A stretch of DNA of 64,000 bases, taken from Crocodylus rhombifer. Lineage: Eukaryota > Chordata > Crocodylia > Crocodylidae. Shown here in pieces: positions 49,757 through 61,155 of this stretch. Each line of letters starts with the position of its first letter. Position 1 is the first letter of the stretch. Below the pieces are notes generated by a model, which saw nothing but the letters and a program-made list of their open reading frames with translations, did no database searches and was not told where the DNA came from. The stretch is taken from NCBI GenBank assembly GCA_038503035.1, contig JAVSML010024616.1:442068-506067 (forward strand), written 5' to 3'. A program made the translations under genes and the position numbers.

Positions 49757-52090
49757 CATAGAGAATTAGGGCTGGAAGGGACCTTGACCTGAGGCAGAAT
49801 CATGCCTAGCCAAATCATCCCATACAAATTCATTGTTTAACCTCTTAGCGAAACTACAGTGTCAACCCTGACACAACGTTAGCCATAACACCTAATTGGT
49901 CACAGATAAAGCAGAAGGTCCATGGTGGCCAACATCCTGCTGCTGAAAAGGTCACTAAAAGTATGCCCAAGAGATCCCAGGAAGAGGGCCATGCCCCCTG
50001 CTACAGAGGCAGGCAAAAACCTCCAAAGTCTGTACCAGTCTGATTATTACGTAAAACTTCTTCCTTACCCCAGTTATTGCAATTGCTCTGACCCTGAGCA
50101 GAGGGGCAAGACCCTTTAGCCAGCAACTTCCAGCTGTACGTCTCAGGAGGAGCATTGGCACACCCCAGTCAAAATCCCCAGACTTGGCCAGCACTCGGTG
50201 CTTCCGAGGAAAGCAAAAGAAAACCCACCCCAAAAAGAAACAAACCCTGAAGTATAGCAACAGGAGGGGAAAAAAAATTCCTGGCTTCATGTAGTAACTG
50301 GCAAAGCCTAGGACCATGGGAAATACCCATAGTAAAGTACGGGCATAGCTACTTCTAGATCATCCTTGACCGGTGCTTGTCCAACCTCTTCTTGAACACA
50401 TCCAACAATGGAAATCCCACAACTTGCCTAGTCAGTCTATTCCACTGCCTCATTGCTCTAACACTGAAGAAATGTTTCCTCATGTCTAATCTAAACCTAT
50501 TTTGCTGCAACTTCATGCCACTGATCTGTGTTTCACTCTGCAGCAAGAGAGAAAAGGTGTTTTCTTTCTTATTTATGGCAGCCCATCAGGTATTTCAAGA
50601 CTGCTGTCATTTCTTCAGTTCCTTTTCTGCAAGCTGAACATGTCTGTTTCCTTCAGCTTCTCCTTGTATGATTTGCCTTCCAAGCTCTTTATCATTTTTG
50701 TTGCCCAGCTTTGGGACCTTCTGTTGATTCACCCCAAAACTGCATTTGCCTTTTTGTGCATCTGCATTGCACCTGGGACTTGTGCTGAGTTTGTGGTCCA
50801 GCAGGACTCTTAGATCTTGCTCTGTAGTGCTGCCATCCAGCAGGTGTCACCCATTTAGTATTTGTATTTTTTATTATTCTTTCTAAAACATAGTACCTTG
50901 AATTTTCCAGCATTGAAGTTCATCTTGTTAACTCCAGCCTAGCTGTCCAATCTGTCAGGATCCTTCTGAGTTGCTTTCTCATCCTCCAGTGTGTTTGCTG
51001 TCCTTCCCAGTCCATGTCATCTGCCAACTTGCTCAAGATGCTTTCTGTTACAGCATCCGTACGACTAATGCGTTAAACAGCACTGGGCACAGGACAGACT
51101 CATAGAAAATCATAGAAAATGAGGGTCGGAAGGGACCTCTGGAGGTAGGTCATCTAGTCCGGCTCCTGTGGGACTCCACTTGAAACCTCCTGCCATTCTC
51201 ACATTAATCCATTTATAATTACCCTTTGCTTGTTGCCTTTTCCAAGCCAGTTGTCTATACATCTTACAATAGTTTTGTCTAACTCACATTTCTCCAATTT
51301 ATTAATGAGAAGGTCATGTGAGACCCTGTCAAAAGCCTTGCTGAAATCCAGATATACTGTATTCACTATATACACATTGGCCTCATTCACCAAAATAGTA
51401 ACTTTGTCAAAGAAAGAGATTAAGTTTGTTTGACAATTTGTTCCCAGTAAATCCATGCTTGGCTGCTTGTGATCAGCCTTTCCTCATCCAGATGCTTGCA
51501 AATGGACTTCCTTAGGATACACTCCATTAGCTTCACAAGTATTGGGGTGAGACTAAGCCATCAGAAGTTCTCTTGGTCCTCCCTTCTGCTTTTTTAAAGA
51601 GGGTGCTGTGTTGGCCCTTTTCCAGGTCTCCGATGCCTTGCCTTCCACAGCTTGATGAATGTTACTGCCATGGGCTCCACAATCTCCTCTACTAGTTCCT
51701 TCAGTATCCTGGAATGAAGTTAATCAGGCTTTTCAAAAGCTCTCTGTCTCTTATTATCTTATCCTTTGCTTGTTCCCTTTCTTATCCAGACAGTCTTTAT
51801 TAATCATCTGGTTTCAGCCTAATTTTTTTGTGAAGACTGAGGCAATGTTGCTGTTGAGTATCTCTGCCTTTTGTGCATCTTTTGTTAAAAGTTTGCCCGG
51901 GGTTTTTAGCGGTGGACCCACAGCTTCCCTGGTCTTTCTTTTCTGCCTAATATATTTCTAGAACCTCTTCTTGTTGTCTTTAATCTCCCTCACCAGATAC
52001 AGCTCATTCTTTATCTTTGCCTTCCTGATTTTGTCCCTGCAGGTTCTTGCTATTTTCTGCTATGCTACATTTTGGTTAGTAGCAAACTAA
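49757..52090 (-). mobile_element. CR1, long 5'-truncated copy
   Basis: The 3' terminus at 49757 (aatcatagagaattagggct) is followed by the 3'UTR, ORF2 C-terminus (50546-50355: RFRLDMRKHFFSVRAMRQWN, LLDVFKKRLDKH) and the RT core. Motif A lies at 51456-51199 (VYLDFSKAFDRVSHDLL). Sequence complementary to the endonuclease-RT linker reaches about 52060. Many stops and frameshifts are present. A tiny second CR1 tail is nested at 51101-51166. Confidence 0.8.
51101..51166 (-). mobile_element. Tiny CR1 3' tail nested in CR1
   Basis: The segment catagaaaatcatagaaaat, gagggtcggaagggacctct, gtcatctagtccggctc is a CR1 3' end on the - strand. It lies between two parts of the RT-coding sequence of the host CR1 (ggcacaggacagact and cctgtgggactccactt). 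About 65 bases long, it is an extreme 5' truncation. Confidence 0.7.
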
Positions 52091-52094
52091 AGAG

Positions 52095-54324
52095 TGAAAG
52101 AGAGAACAGTGGTTTAATACTAACATGTTTAAATCATGCTGTTTTTTGCAACAAGGTAGGCTAGCAGTAAATGCCAGGATGCTTTATCCTAGGTGAATGA
52201 AATTCGTTAGTTATTCCTGAAATTACAACATTGAAATGGCACTGATCCCACAACGCAACAGAGTATCTTACTAACCATTTTTTCCCTCTGCTGAGGATAG
52301 AAATTACCGTACTACCTCATTTTACCATGACAAAGGTCATTGTCGGCAAATGTAATAGCAGCCACTATTTTAAAATTTTCAGAACGTTAAGAAAACGTAG
52401 CATTACCCTACCAGGAGGAGAGCTTTCTGTAACCCGAAAAGTCAGAGACTTCATGAAGTCCACTGGGGCTTTTGCCAATCTACATGGCAGACATTTCCAG
52501 TGGTATACAGACAGTAGTAGCACAATGCCATGCAACAGGAAAAATCATTGTTATGTCCAAGACACTGTACTGCTAATTGTACTTGAATACTGTTACAACC
52601 CAAAGTCTCTTTGCAGTTGTAAGAATACATTCACATACATGTACACAAGGATCGTGTGCTTTAGAGGATTCTTTATTTACTCAGGAATGCTCTCAAGGAA
52701 GTGTAGGTTGCTTTCATTTTTAATATATTATAACAATGCAAGAATCCAGGAAGTAATTTGAAATAGTATTTGATTCAGGTGAACTGGAACAGAGGAGCAG
52801 AATTATCTGGTGCATCAGTCAAATTCAGTTTTAAGCCAGGAAGAATTTTAAGCAAGGAATAATTCACCACAAATTGGAGATTTTAAGTCCAGCTAGATAT
52901 GCAACGTCCAATCAGATTCTGGTATTTTAAAAAAAAGTAATTTGTATTTCAGTGTTGATGCTGTAGGTAAACATGTACAACTGAAGTCTCCCAAGGGAAG
53001 AATGGACCATGATGTTCATAGAGAACATTGACGGATTTGAGTTAAATAATAATCTGATAGATAAAGGAGGAATGAGTAAAACTGGATGAGTTTTTCCAGT
53101 CAAAAGTAAAGGTGGTTTTAATTGAAAACACATTTCCCATTTTTTTCAAATGTTGAAATGTTTTAATTGACTTGAATTTTAAAAATTAAAAAAGAATTGA
53201 ACACCTAGAAATAAACCATTTTGTTTTAGTTCATCTTGAATGGATTTTTTTTTTGCCTTGGTGGGGAAAAAAACCCACAGGCTCTCATTTCTGGTCAACT
53301 CGAACAAAATTCTTTTAATTTTTCAGTTCAGTCTCTCAATATATCAACCACTGAACTGAATACTCCACTATTCTCACAGCTCTAGAAACATGGAGTTTCT
53401 TTAGACTCTGAATTAAGATTTGAATGTGAATACATTTTTCCTAGCAATTTCTGGGACACTTGACTTACTGTCTAGAATGAGAATACTGTTTGGTCATTAC
53501 AGTTATAACTCATATGTGATGTGATCCTGTATCATAAACTTGTCCAATTTAGTTAAAATTCAAGCAATGGCTCCATTTAATATTAGGATGAATAGAAGGA
53601 AAGTATCCAAAATGAAGTGTTAAGTGAGCTCAGAGTGACTTGTAACTTGGCTACATGTAAATTATTTAAATCTGGGATTCAAGGGCAGTATTTGTTGCAT
53701 AGTCTATACCTGTTCTTATTCCTGGGCCTACAGTATTTTTCAATTGAAACTGAATCCAAGGTTTTAAATTGATTAGCTACACTGAATCCAGCTGGACTGT
53801 TTTAAAAAACAATTTGTTTATTACACAAAGATTACATTTGTATTATATGCAACACTTGCAATTGTATTTTAAAGGCAAATTCCATATGCATTTTAACCTC
53901 AAACAGTACTGCTTCCTTTATTAATCTGTTATTATCTGTAACCTTTTCAAACAAAGGCAGCTAGAGGTATGAGTCCCTAGTGATAGATATGCTGCCTTTT
54001 CCCTAGGATGTTATGAAAATCTGTTTGCCGTGGAAACATTCACACCATACAAGAATAGACACATGTACATTTACAAGGGGAATTCTTGTGAGTTTTAGCG
54101 ATTTGAAGAAAACCTGAAAGAACAAAGACCTGCCCCTGCCAAGTGCTCCCTCAACACACACACAGATTTTGTTTCTTTAGTAACAGTCCTTCCACTCTCT
54201 CCAAACCTGTAGCTTTTACATTTGCTCCACGTCTAAAAATGTCTCTCTTCCAGAAGTGAGTTGGGGCAAAAATCTTGTCAGTCAATTGAAAGGTCCATTC
54301 CCAGCCTTGGCTCAGGCTAAGAAT
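52095..54324. other. SDCCAG8 last intron, no gene recognised
   Basis: The 144-codon + frame at 52327-52761 has no recognisable domain, no splice context and ordinary intron composition. I do not call it a gene. Confidence 0.35.
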
Positions 54325-54470
54325 TTCATCACTTCATGTGTTTTAAGGCAGAAGGGACTGCTGTGATAATCTGGTTTGATTTGCTGTGTAACCCCAGGCC
54401 ATGCAAATACCCGTTCATCAAGCCATTTCCCTGGGTCCAGATGTATCCAAACTTGATTCAAAAGTAAAAT
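54325..54470 (-). mobile_element. CR1 3' end fragment
   Basis: The lines ttttaaggcagaagggactg and gtaaccccaggccatgcaaa read as a CR1 3'UTR of a second subfamily on the - strand. Confidence 0.65.
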
Positions 54471-54479
54471 GTACAAATT

Positions 54480-54625
54480 AAGGTCTAAAGTCCATATTTA
54501 GGCATTAGTGGCCTGACTTCAAGGAGCTGTAAGTACTTTTCAAAGGCCATTCAAGCAGGTGCCTAATTATAGAAGTTAGCATCTTAGGTTTCCATATCTG
54601 GCTTATGGTCTAAACTCTCGTTGCT
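54480..54625. repeat. Repeat with ggtgcctaa/ttaggca units
   Basis: It shares short lines (caggtgcctaatta, atatttaggcatt) with blocks at 56570-56990 and 62240-62450. It is probably one old interspersed family that goes with the tRNA-like SINE arms. Confidence 0.4.
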
Positions 54626-55929
54626 CCAAAATCAGGAGAAGCAGCAATAATACTAGTTTTGTTCTCTCCCAGATATCATTGGGATTCTGTTTAGAGTGCA
54701 TAACTGGTCTCGGAGCTAACGATTTCCTGAATAAGAATATATAGTCTGCTGTAGTTTGTTCATGTCGCTCAAAGCTGGGAATGTCCCTGCTTTCCAGATC
54801 CAGCTCAGTGCCTGTCAGTTTTACAAAAACAAGTGTTTTGTCCCAGTTTATGTAATCCCCCTGCAGACTAGCTGCCTGAGGGAACTGCTGGCCAGCTGAG
54901 CCAGTGAAATGAAGAGCAGACTAGCTGAGAGCATATGTACCTGAGGGATTATCTCCAGCTAGGCCTGTCAGATGCTCTGTCCTGCCCTTCTCTTCCCCAT
55001 AAGGCCTCCTAATAACAGCTCTCGTGAATCCCTAGCAGGAGGCTTTGCCCTCCCAGTGCTCAGCGTCTTCCACTCCAAACTCACTAGTTTTTCCTTTGGT
55101 ACACGGGGATCTTTCCGTACCTGGGATTTTGCGGTTGTTCACTAGCTTGGTCAAGAATTTGCAGGAAGTCTCCAGGAACTACTACACATGTACTGTTTTC
55201 TTAAAGGCAAATTAGTCTTTTTATGGTATCTTAGAGAAAGGTGGTTTGAGTCCATAAGTTTGTTAACAAAAGACCTACAGCCACCACTTCTCTGGCTGTT
55301 TTCTTCCAAGTGGGTTAGACTGAGTTGCCATAGGAGAGACCTCCAATGAAAGCCCATCTGCTACAGAATTAGTGAGGCTAATTAATCTGGAGATGGAGAA
55401 ACACCGTTTAATCCATTCCCTGCCAGTGTCCATGTACTCTAGTTTGAACGCACAGGCAGTGGGGCTTCCACTGACTTTGGCATGGGGTGTCTATGAGGCA
55501 GTATAATGGACCCAGTGGGCAGATTTCCATCCTAATGAACCTAATTTTTCCCTCACTCATTTCATTTGTTTATTGTACTGAACACTTGAGCTTCCTCCTC
55601 TGCTACTTTTCCAACAGAAAAATACCTTGATCCAAGTTTGTCTTAACCACACAGACCTGGTTACTGATCTACATTTAGCCATATACAAGCTGTGTGCTTT
55701 ACAAAACAACCCTATCGGGAATCTGTAGTTGAAAGGATCAACCAGACGCATGTTGGGTGCACTGGCCCTCTATGACTTGTTGCCCCTTTTGGTCCTTTAT
55801 GATTTTTTTAGCAGGTGAAGGAAGGTGATTGCAAAGAGATTAGGGAGAATTATTCTTAACATTTACCAGATCTATGCAAACTATATTAGAAAATAATTTA
55901 GTTGGAACTGTGTGAGACATTCTCTACAG

Positions 55930-56990
55930 GACTTAGCTTTGAGTTGCCCTGCCACCTAGTGGAATTCATGGCCACAAGTTAGACATCCAAGCTCTCTAGG
56001 TGTCTAATTTCTGGTCAACACTGGACACCCAAGAATACGATAGACACACGTGAGCACATGAACAGAGAGATAGATAAACTAGCCAGCAAAAAATGCTGAG
56101 AAACAGCCCTGCCCCATCATGGTTTGGCATCTAAACCTGGGCTGCAGGGATGTACCTCTTGCTCATGGGAGTCAATCCTGTTCTGTGAGTTGAACATCTA
56201 AATCTGATTGGGCCTTTTTTCACCAAATACAGAAAGGAGAAAATGGTGGTCATCCCCCCCCCGGAAACAGTGACCTAGCGATTACAGCACTCGCTTGGAA
56301 CGCCAAAGATACGGGCTCAAATCACTTCTTGAAAGGACTGGAATCCACACAGCCCCATGAGTCTCCAACAGCTTGGGTAGAAGGCATTTTGGGGTGGGAC
56401 TTTTACTTTCAGGTTGAAGCTATTCTACTTTGCATAAGTACTTACAAACTTGTTGGAATGGAAACTGGTACCTAGGCCTTCTCTTTCTGGTCACCTTCTC
56501 TTTCTAGAGGCATTTTCCTGCATAATTGGCATCTAACTATGTATGTAGATGAAGTAGAACAGACTAAGAGAGTCTCCTCCAGCCCAAAATATCTTGTAGC
56601 CAGGTTTAGGTATCTAAAGTAGGAGAGGTAGGCTCCAATCCAACATCTGTAGGTACCCAGGTTTCCTACATCTAACTAGTCTATAATTTAGAAAAGAAGC
56701 ATCATGTCTCAAACTGTAATTCGTGCAAGGCCCAATTCTTTAGGTCCTGCTGGTAGGGGAAGGCTTAGCGTTTGAGTTCACTGGGCTAAGGCATGCCCTA
56801 AGTGCTCATCAGCATCAGGACTTAGGCAGTTCTGCCCACCAACAGAAATTCAGCACCAAGGGGCCTTTACTAGTAGAAACGTGGGCACCTAGTGATTATA
56901 GGTGCATGCAGGATTAATTATCCAGGGAGCTGAGGGTCTCAGGGGTGCCTAATTGTTGGACACTAAGCACCGAAGTCCTTTTGTGGACTC
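55930..56990 (+). repeat. Old composite SINE-like repeat with tRNA-like part
   Basis: The block has lines such as aggtgtctaatttctggtca and gtgggcacctagtgatt around a tRNA-like core at 56250-56320. In that core, cctagcgattacagcactcg resembles a pol III A box and gggctcaaatc a B box. It cannot fold into a normal tRNA as read by eye. Boundaries are approximate. Confidence 0.45.
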
Positions 56991-57420
56991 AGCCCCCTGT
57001 TGTTTGGGTAGGTTCCTGGAACTGCTTTAAGAGGAATCCAACTCCTGCCTTACTTTTGCCTCCCACTGCTTACCCTGATCATTGAGTGCTGTCACTGCAC
57101 AAACTTACCAAAAGGAAGCACCAGTTATCAACTTGCTTAAATAGACCACCTCTTCTTAAAGACCAGCATTTCTCTTGCTTCATTTGATGTGCTTCAGATT
57201 TAAACAATGAATTGTAGAAGCAGCTCTTGAGTTCTAGTTAACTTTTAAGCTTGAATAAAAATCAGATTTTTTTTTTGCCTTTTCATGTCAAAGTAGCTGT
57301 AGGAACAACCATATTAGAAAGGGTTGAAATAAATCAAGAAAAAGGTATTTTATTTTTCTAAACAAGTTTTAAGTGTGTAATGCTTTACTAATTCAGACTG
57401 CTAAACAGAGAGGCAGTTTG

Positions 57421-57590
57421 CCATGTTAGTCTAAAGTCAGACAGGAGGCAGGGTAGAGTTGTATCTCATAAACAAACTAAAGCTTATATATCTCTGAATT
57501 AGTGAGGTGAACTGCCTCTTTCTGTCCAGCTATACATCTCTGATTTAGTTTGTAAAGTCTACCCTGCCTTCTGCCTAATTCTAGACAGCT
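57421..57590. repeat. Inverted repeat with aggcagggtaga arms
   Basis: The sequence ggaggcagggtagag ... acaaactaa (57442-57480) is matched in reverse by ttagtttgta ... tctaccctgcct (57545-57570). The left arm also resembles 29365-29425. The family is not identified. Confidence 0.55.
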
Positions 57591-58169
57591 GTCCCAACTC
57601 AAATACCTTTAGTGAAACATTGAATGGCTACTTCAGAAGTGTGAACAGACACACAGTGGCTATGTAAGTATTTCAAAGTTGCAAATTACTCTTCCCACAG
57701 AAGGTTTCTAAACAGCACACAGTTTCCTGTTTTGCTACAGCTGCCCACCCCATGTACAGTCTGAACAATTCGCAGTAAACACACTCTGGCACAAACCTGC
57801 CTCTTCTTTCCTGGAAAGGATAAGGGGCAAGACCTTAGACGTGCCCCAAAACAAGAGCTCTGTTATTTACTGCTAAACATGAACCATGTCTAGAGCTCAG
57901 GGAGATCTTGTTTTTCAGGAATCAAATGACTCTGTTCTTGTACCTGGACGATTTTTGATCTTAGAAAGAGCCAAGAACAGCAGGTCTACAGGAATTGTCG
58001 TGTTTTGAAACAGCATTTGTTTACACAGCATACCATATTCTTAACCATTGTGGGACTTCTTTTCTGAGCACTTACCCACAGGAAGGAGTGACACAAACAA
58101 ATTAGAAATGCAAGTAACCCCACAGAACACAAGATATTTATAATCCCATCTCTTTCTTCTATCTTAAAG

Positions 58170-58550
58170 CAACCCAGTTTGCCAGTCTGAATGCTGACTT
58201 GTTTGACGCTGACCCCAAAGCAACATGTCTAATAGAAGTAAACTCTTGCTGGTTAATGTCAGTTGGTTCACACCAACTATTGGATGTGTTGCACTTAAAT
58301 CAAGAAACCTTTTCAACTGTGAGCTTCTTACCAAAATTTCAAATATGACTTCAGCACAAGAGTTTTCCATTGCACTTCCTGTGAAGTGTTGAGACTCACC
58401 ATCAAGTTAAAACAGCTGTTGCACAGCATGGGCTTAACTCCTAGGTTGTACAAATTTTTAGAAAATATTTCAGATGTATTTTTGTAATTTATTCCAGCAT
58501 TTATGTTCTATTACATTTGTAAATGCCAATAAACTTAATTTGATTTTTCT
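58170..58550 (+). other. SDCCAG8: SDCCAG8 terminal exon (ancestral C-terminus and 3'UTR)
   Basis: The exon follows a pyrimidine tract and AG (tctttcttctatcttaaag). In phase 0 with the ancestral RTQ exon end it reads QPSLPV and TGA (58188-58190). The PSLP residues match the remembered human PSMP. One frame over, CQSEC and TGA (ending 58197) recall the human end QSDC, which suggests a 2-base loss relative to human. With the downstream donor of the previous exon, this exon is entirely 3'UTR. About 330 bases further on, AATAAA at 58528-58533 is followed by a T/GT-rich stretch, with cleavage expected near 58545-58560. No other poly(A) signal was noted between. The recalled human sequence was not checked against a database. 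Confidence 0.65.
58528..58533 (+). terminator. SDCCAG8: SDCCAG8 poly(A) signal AATAAA
   Basis: A canonical AATAAA is preceded by tgtaa/tgtatt elements (58470-58520) and followed by tttttctcttgctgtgt, a typical U/GU-rich downstream element. Confidence 0.65.
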
Positions 58551-58734
58551 CTTGCTGTGTCATTTTGGATTTCAGGGAAAGAGGTCTGGCGTTTTTTGAC
58601 ATACAGTACTTTACATATTGATACTGATCACGTGTATGCATAATACGTCTTATCATTATTGGCTTTCAAGATAAGTAGCTAACTGGGAACTTTTTCTCTG
58701 TGAAGAACCTTGTACAAGAATTCCTCACTTTACA

Positions 58735-58815
58735 TAATTGTTTACTGGAGCAGAGTTTGGACCCCCAGGTTTCTCACTGCCCAGGTAAGACTTCTAACTA
58801 CTACACGATAGTCAT
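58735..58815 (-). mobile_element. tRNA-like SINE arm, minus strand
   Basis: On the - strand, gtagtagttagaagtctta resembles an A box and gggggtccaaactc a B box. This is the layout of an old tRNA-derived SINE. The remainder of the element was not identified. Confidence 0.4.
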
Positions 58816-58861
58816 TCTTAACCCACACTCTAGCCCAATTTATGACTTAATTATTTAACGC

Positions 58862-59570
58862 AATGGCACTATATTGGAAGCACAACAAGAAACTGTTTTG
58901 ATCCAATGGAAGAACAACAATGGTAAGAGACTAATGTGACTACACAAGGAGCTTCTAGGATGCCTCAAATGCAGAAGGCAATAATTAGGCACTGGAAAGA
59001 TGGACAGGTCACCAAGGAAGCTTATCAGGAAATAGCGAGAACTTGCAGGGACAAAATCAGAACAGCAAAGGTAAAAAATGAGCTGCAACTGGAAAGAGAA
59101 GTTGAAATTACAGACAAGAAGAAGAGGTTCTGTAAGTATGTTGGCCAGAAAAGAAAGATGAAGAAAGCCAAGGATTGACTACAAAATAAACAGGGTAAAA
59201 TGTAACAGAAAATGCAAAGAAGCCAGAATGCTCAACAGCTACTTTACTTCAGTCTTCACAAAAAAAAGCTGTAACCAGAAAGCTAATAAGGATTATTTGG
59301 ATAAGAAAGAGTAGTCTGAGGGATGAGATAACAAGAGAGACAGTCAGAGAGCTTTTGATGGGTCTGAATGAATTCAAGTCAGCGGGGCCTAATGAACTCG
59401 CAGAGGAGATCTCTGAGTCTTTGGCAATAATACTTCCAAAGTCAAAGGAGTCAGGCAACATACCAGAGGTCTGGAAAAGAACCAAACTAGTGCCCCTCCT
59501 TTACAAGGCAAAAAGAAGGACCCAGGAAGCCATAAGCTGTTTAGCACCATCTTGCAATCCAGGAAGTTAC
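58862..59570 (+). mobile_element. CR1 internal fragment, plus strand, first of two
   Basis: It encodes the endonuclease-RT linker and start of the RT: KAIIRHWKDGQVTKEAYQEI, CRDKIRTAKVKNELQLEREV, FCKYVGQKRKMKKAKD, then [24 protein letters not shown] sequence up to about 59500. It carries several frameshifts. It lies just downstream of the SDCCAG8 poly(A) site. Confidence 0.75.
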
Positions 59571-59574
59571 TGGA

Positions 59575-61000
59575 TATAATTCAAGTATATCAGCAACAAG
59601 AGGAAAAATCAGAGAATGTGAGTCCCTTACTGAATGGGGGAAGCAATCTAATGACAGATGATGTGGAAAAGGCTGAAGTATTCAATGCCTTTTTCACCTC
59701 AGTCTTCACAGGCAAGGGCAGCTCCCAGACTACTGCACCTGGCAGCACAGTTTGGGGAGGAGGTAAGCAGCGAACAGTGGTGAAAAAACAGGGTAGGGAC
59801 TATTTAGAAAAGTTGGACGTATACGAGTCCATAGGGCTGGACACAATGCACTGAGGTACTGAGTGGGTTGGCTGTTGTGATTGCAGAGCCACTACCAGAG
59901 GTATGAAAGAAATGCAGTAGAGCTGGACTTCAGCAAGACTTCTGACAAAGTCCCAAATGGAGAAAGGTGGGTTAGACAAAACTACTGTCAGGTAGATAGA
60001 CAACCGACTTGAAAGCCAGTAAGCAAAGGGTAATTATAAATTGATCCATGTGATAATGGTAGGACGTTTCAAGTGGAATGCTGCAGGGGTCTGCCCTGGG
60101 CCCAGTGCCATTCTGCATGTTTATTAATGATCTGGATGCTGGAATAGAAATCTTCTTGAGCAAGTTTGCAGATGACATAAAACTGGGAAGGACAGTGAAC
60201 CCTGTTGCAGGATGTGAGCCCAATTCAGAAGGAGCCTGATAGATTGAAAAGCTGGGGTGGAGCTAACAAGATGAAGTTCAGTACTGACAAATGCAAGATA
60301 CTACACCTCTAGGAAGAGTAATCAAAAATACAAATACAAAATGGGTGACATCTGCTGGACAGCAACACTACAGAGAAAGATCTAGTCTTGGCGGACCACA
60401 AATTCAGCACGAGTCTGCAGTGCAATGCAGCTGCACAAAAGGTAAATTTCAGGCTGCATTAATACAAGCATTAAGTTGCAGAAAAATAAGTTTAGATTTG
60501 ACGTGAGGAAAAACTTCTTCACTTTTAGAAGAGTGAGATAGTGCAATAAACCGCCAAGGAAGTTCCATCATAGGAAGTGTTCAGGAGGAGGCTGGACAAG
60601 TGTTGATTGGGAAAGGTCTAGGAGTAGCTATGCCTGTGCTCTACTATGGGTATTTCCCATGCTCCTGGGCTTTACTGGTTGCTATGTAGGACTGAGAAGG
60701 AATATTTTCCTCTTCTGTTGCCGCACACTGGGAGGTGGGGAAGTGTTTTCTTGCCTTCCTCAGACGCACAGGGTGTTGGCTGCAGGGAAGACTGGAGATT
60801 TTGACTCCACATCCCAGCAGAAGCATTAGCACAAAGCCAGGGGTTCCTGGCTGGAGGGTCTCACCCTCCCACTCAAGGCCGCATTGTTTTTGGGGTCCAG
60901 AAGTTTTACCCAATGGTCAGACTGGTACGGGGGGGGAGGCGGGGAAGAGGCTGCCTTCCTCCGTAGCACGGGTCATGGTTCTCATCCTGGGAGTAGGGAG
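59575..61000 (+). mobile_element. CR1 fragment, plus strand, second of two
   Basis: It restarts at the linker region already present in the previous fragment: [20 protein letters not shown] and [19 protein letters not shown]. It continues through RT motif A (ELDFSKTSDKV-like), a [23 protein letters not shown] motif B, FADDIKLG near 60168, and the C-terminus to a 3'UTR resembling the copy at 49757-50340. The usual terminal microsatellite was not seen, so the 3' boundary is approximate. Confidence 0.7.
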
Positions 61001-61155
61001 TAAAGAGTACGTGAAATTCACCTAAATACAGTATTTGTGGTATCGTGTACAATTATGGGCTAAATCCACAAAGATCACTTAGGCATCTAATTCCAGTATT
61101 GTTGTTCAGTTATGCGTAACCCCGTAGGTGTTGCATCTTTCTCTTCTGGTCACAA

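Larger units (their letters stand above)
48948..58169 (+). other. SDCCAG8: SDCCAG8 last intron
   Basis: Bounded by GT at 48948 and AG at 58168-58169. It carries a long CR1, another CR1 tail and SINE-like repeats. The unique parts (48948-49756, 52095-54324, 55000-55900) show no gene. Confidence 0.6.
1..58550 (+). other. SDCCAG8: SDCCAG8 gene, 3' part (introns and last two exons)
   Basis: This span is inferred from the two exons at 48752 and 58170. Everything before 48752 lies in one intron, or in introns whose exons I could not see. SDCCAG8 encodes a coiled-coil protein of centrosomes and ciliary basal bodies; the human protein is about 713 residues, and only its last 50 or so residues are covered here. 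I searched by eye for the preceding exon, which encodes the segment ending near MKQR in human, and did not find it. The intron is therefore at least 48.7 kb and is filled with LINE and MITE insertions. The gene start lies outside the window. Confidence 0.75.

Noticed and set aside
52327..52761. 144-codon open frame on the + strand
   Set aside because: No domain, no repeat similarity recognised, no splice context; it lies in an intron with ordinary composition, so it is most likely a chance frame.
56250..56330. Candidate tRNA gene
   Set aside because: A-box and B-box-like segments exist, but I could not form a proper cloverleaf and it lies within a repeat; called a SINE-like part instead.
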